Shown: piece after piece, positions 62,765 through 64,000 of the stretch
Numbering within the stretch: position 1 is the first letter of the stretch
Layout of the letters: every line of letters begins with the position of its first letter
Origin: Acidobacteriota bacterium
Lineage (GTDB): Bacteria; Acidobacteriota; Thermoanaerobaculia; Multivoradales; Multivoraceae
Length of the DNA stretch: 64,000 nucleotides
Assembly: GCA_026707325.1 (NCBI GenBank)
Contig: JAPOXA010000075.1
Location: 1-64,000 of the forward strand
Direction of reading: 5' to 3'
Position numbers and translations under genes: made by a program
Notes under the pieces: model-generated
What the model was told of the DNA's origin: nothing
Seen by the model: only the letters and a program-made list of their open reading frames with translations
The model's database searches: none

Positions 62765-64000
62765 TTGCTCGAACTCCAGCGGATCAGCAAGAGCTACCCA
62801 GGCGTGGACGCGCTTCGCGCCGTCAGCCTGGCGGTAGGCGCGGGCGAGGTGCTGGGCCTGGTCGGGGAGAACGGCGCCGGCAAGAGCACGCTGATCCGGA
62901 TCGTCTCGGGCGCGGAACGGCCGGACGGCGGCCGGATCGAGTTGGACGGCCGAGCCGCCGCGTTCGCGTCGCCGGCGGATGCCCGCCAGCGAGGGATCGC
63001 CGTGATCCACCAGGAACTCAGCCTGGTGCCGCAACTGAGCGTGCGTGAGAACCTCTTTCTCGGCGCCGGCTGGTCCCGGCGCGGCATCGTCCGCCGGCGC
63101 TGGGAGGAGCGGGAGGCGCGACGGCTGCTTCGCCTGCTCGAGATGGACATCGATCCGGGCGCCCGCTGTTCGGAGCTGTCCCTCGGCGCCCGCCAGGCGG
63201 TCGAGATCGCGAAGGCTCTGGCGCTCGAACCCCGGCTGCTGATCCTGGACGAGCCGACGGCGGCCCTTTCGCCGCGCGAGGCGCGTGCGCTGCTGCGCCA
63301 GGTGCGGGAACTGGCGCGCCGTGGGGCGGCCGCGATCTACATCAGCCACCGGCTGGAGGAGATCGAGGCGGTGGCTGACCGGGTCGCCGTGCTCCGCGAC
63401 GGCGAACTGGTGCGGAGCATCGACCGGCGCGAATCTGCCGGCGGCGACGACGGACTCGCGCCGCTCGATCGTGACAGGTTGATCGAGACGATGGTGGGCC
63501 GCGCCCTGAGCGCGGAGTTTCCCCCTCGACTTCCGGGGGCGATCGGTGAGACGCGGCTCGAGGTCCGAGGCCTGTCGGCTGGCCGCCGTGTCCGGGACGT
63601 TTCGTTCGATATCCGCCGTGGCGAGGTCCTGGGCCTCGCGGGCCTGGTGGGAGCGGGCCGGACCGACGTGGCGCGGATGATCTTCGGCGCTGCTGCGCCC
63701 GACCGCGGCGAGGTGTGGCTCGACGGCAGGCGGCTTGAACTCCGGTCGCCGCGCCAGGCGATCAGGAGTGGCATCTGTCTGCTGCCGGAGGATCGCAGAG
63801 GTGAGGGTCTCGTGCTGAGCCGAAGCGCGCGGGCCAACTTCGCGCTTCCCAACCTGGACCGCTTCCGGCGCTGGCGGGCTTTGGTCGATCGCCACCGCGA
63901 GGGGCGCGCCTTCAGCCGGTGGAGGGAACAACTGGACATCCGGCTTGTCCGGGCCGGCCAGCGGGTGGCGACGCTGTCGGGGGGCAACCAGCAGAAGGTC
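62765..64000 (+). CDS. Sugar ABC transporter ATPase (RbsA-like), 3' end cut by window
   Basis: A partial RbsA-type protein with two ABC domains, 412 codons in the window. The first domain has Walker A LVGENGAGKST and Walker B LLILDEPTAAL. The second begins near residue 265 and shows LVGAGRTD in a degenerate Walker A position, ending at LSGGNQQKV exactly at the window edge. No ATG is close; TTG at 62765, 17 bp after the rbsB-like stop, is the most plausible start (LLELQRISKSYPG). The permease gene should lie just beyond. Confidence 0.88.
   Translation, partial: MLELQRISKSYPGVDALRAVSLAVGAGEVLGLVGENGAGKSTLIRIVSGAERPDGGRIELDGRAAAFASPADARQRGIAVIHQELSLVPQLSVRENLFLGAGWSRRGIVRRRWEEREARRLLRLLEMDIDPGARCSELSLGARQAVEIAKALALEPRLLILDEPTAALSPREARALLRQVRELARRGAAAIYISHRLEEIEAVADRVAVLRDGELVRSIDRRESAGGDDGLAPLDRDRLIETMVGRALSAEFPPRLPGAIGETRLEVRGLSAGRRVRDVSFDIRRGEVLGLAGLVGAGRTDVARMIFGAAAPDRGEVWLDGRRLELRSPRQAIRSGICLLPEDRRGEGLVLSRSARANFALPNLDRFRRWRALVDRHREGRAFSRWREQLDIRLVRAGQRVATLSGGNQQKV

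Noticed and set aside
1..64000. CRISPR array or complete insertion sequence
   Set aside because: No regularly spaced direct repeats and no transposase with terminal repeats were seen by eye.

Overview
This is a 64 kb stretch of a high-GC (roughly 68-70 %) Gram-negative-type bacterial chromosome, densely packed with short operons on both strands. A TonB-family protein, lipoproteins, Tat/Sec-exported proteins, tandem alkaline-phosphatase-superfamily proteins and lineage-typical secreted hypotheticals suggest Acidobacteriota or a related phylum, probably from a metagenome. That placement is inference. No rRNA, tRNA, CRISPR array or complete insertion sequence was recognised.

Layout. 1-4.6 kb: NAD salvage (pncB, cut by the window edge, then nadE, and a convergent nicotinamidase-like gene). 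4.7-8.3 kb: crotonase, SDR, then an enolase-superfamily N-acylamino-acid racemase-like gene coupled to a GNAT gene. 8.4-11.8 kb: a plus-strand cassette of a 90-aa Sec-signal peptide with a double-glycine motif, a 70-aa two-helix membrane protein, a lone Phd antitoxin and a two-gene ABC exporter. 11.8-16.9 kb: aldehyde-dehydrogenase-like gene, Rieske protein plus PQQ dehydrogenase with a lanthanide-type Asp-x-Asp motif, and an AMP-forming ligase-like gene. 17-24.1 kb: sulfotransferase-like gene, then a tightly coupled operon of two alkaline-phosphatase-superfamily proteins, a ribbon-helix-helix-like peptide, a membrane protein, a family 2 glycosyltransferase and a thioesterase. 24.2-28.7 kb: SDR bracketed by inverted repeats, TauE-type permease, secreted hypotheticals. 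28.7-34.1 kb: a decayed defence island (HEPN-like gene with two frameshifts, MmeI-like restriction-modification gene with one frameshift, 5'-truncated Fic gene). 34.1-53.5 kb: housekeeping genes (TonB, endonuclease III, Ski2-like helicase, TrmJ-like methyltransferase, SpoIIE phosphatase, ppk, crotonase, glpK-glpF, MutS-like ATPase, DEAD helicase, RRM protein). 53.7-57.3 kb: carboxylesterase, MsrB, a selenoprotein of the GrdB-like family and a small membrane protein. 57.4-64 kb: myo-inositol oxygenase, YfcC-type transporter, fused oligopeptide ABC ATPase, and a sugar ABC transporter (binding protein plus ATPase cut by the window end).

The strongest non-obvious signal is at 55872-56777. An in-frame UGA sits in a U-x-x-C motif and is followed 18 nt later by a perfect 8-bp hairpin with a G-starting apical loop, as expected of a bacterial SECIS element. 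Conventional gene calling splits this gene in two. Other points of interest are the possible bacteriocin-like cassette at 8.4-11.8 kb, the alkaline-phosphatase/glycosyltransferase operon, clustered decay in the defence island, and several families of dispersed palindromic intergenic repeats.
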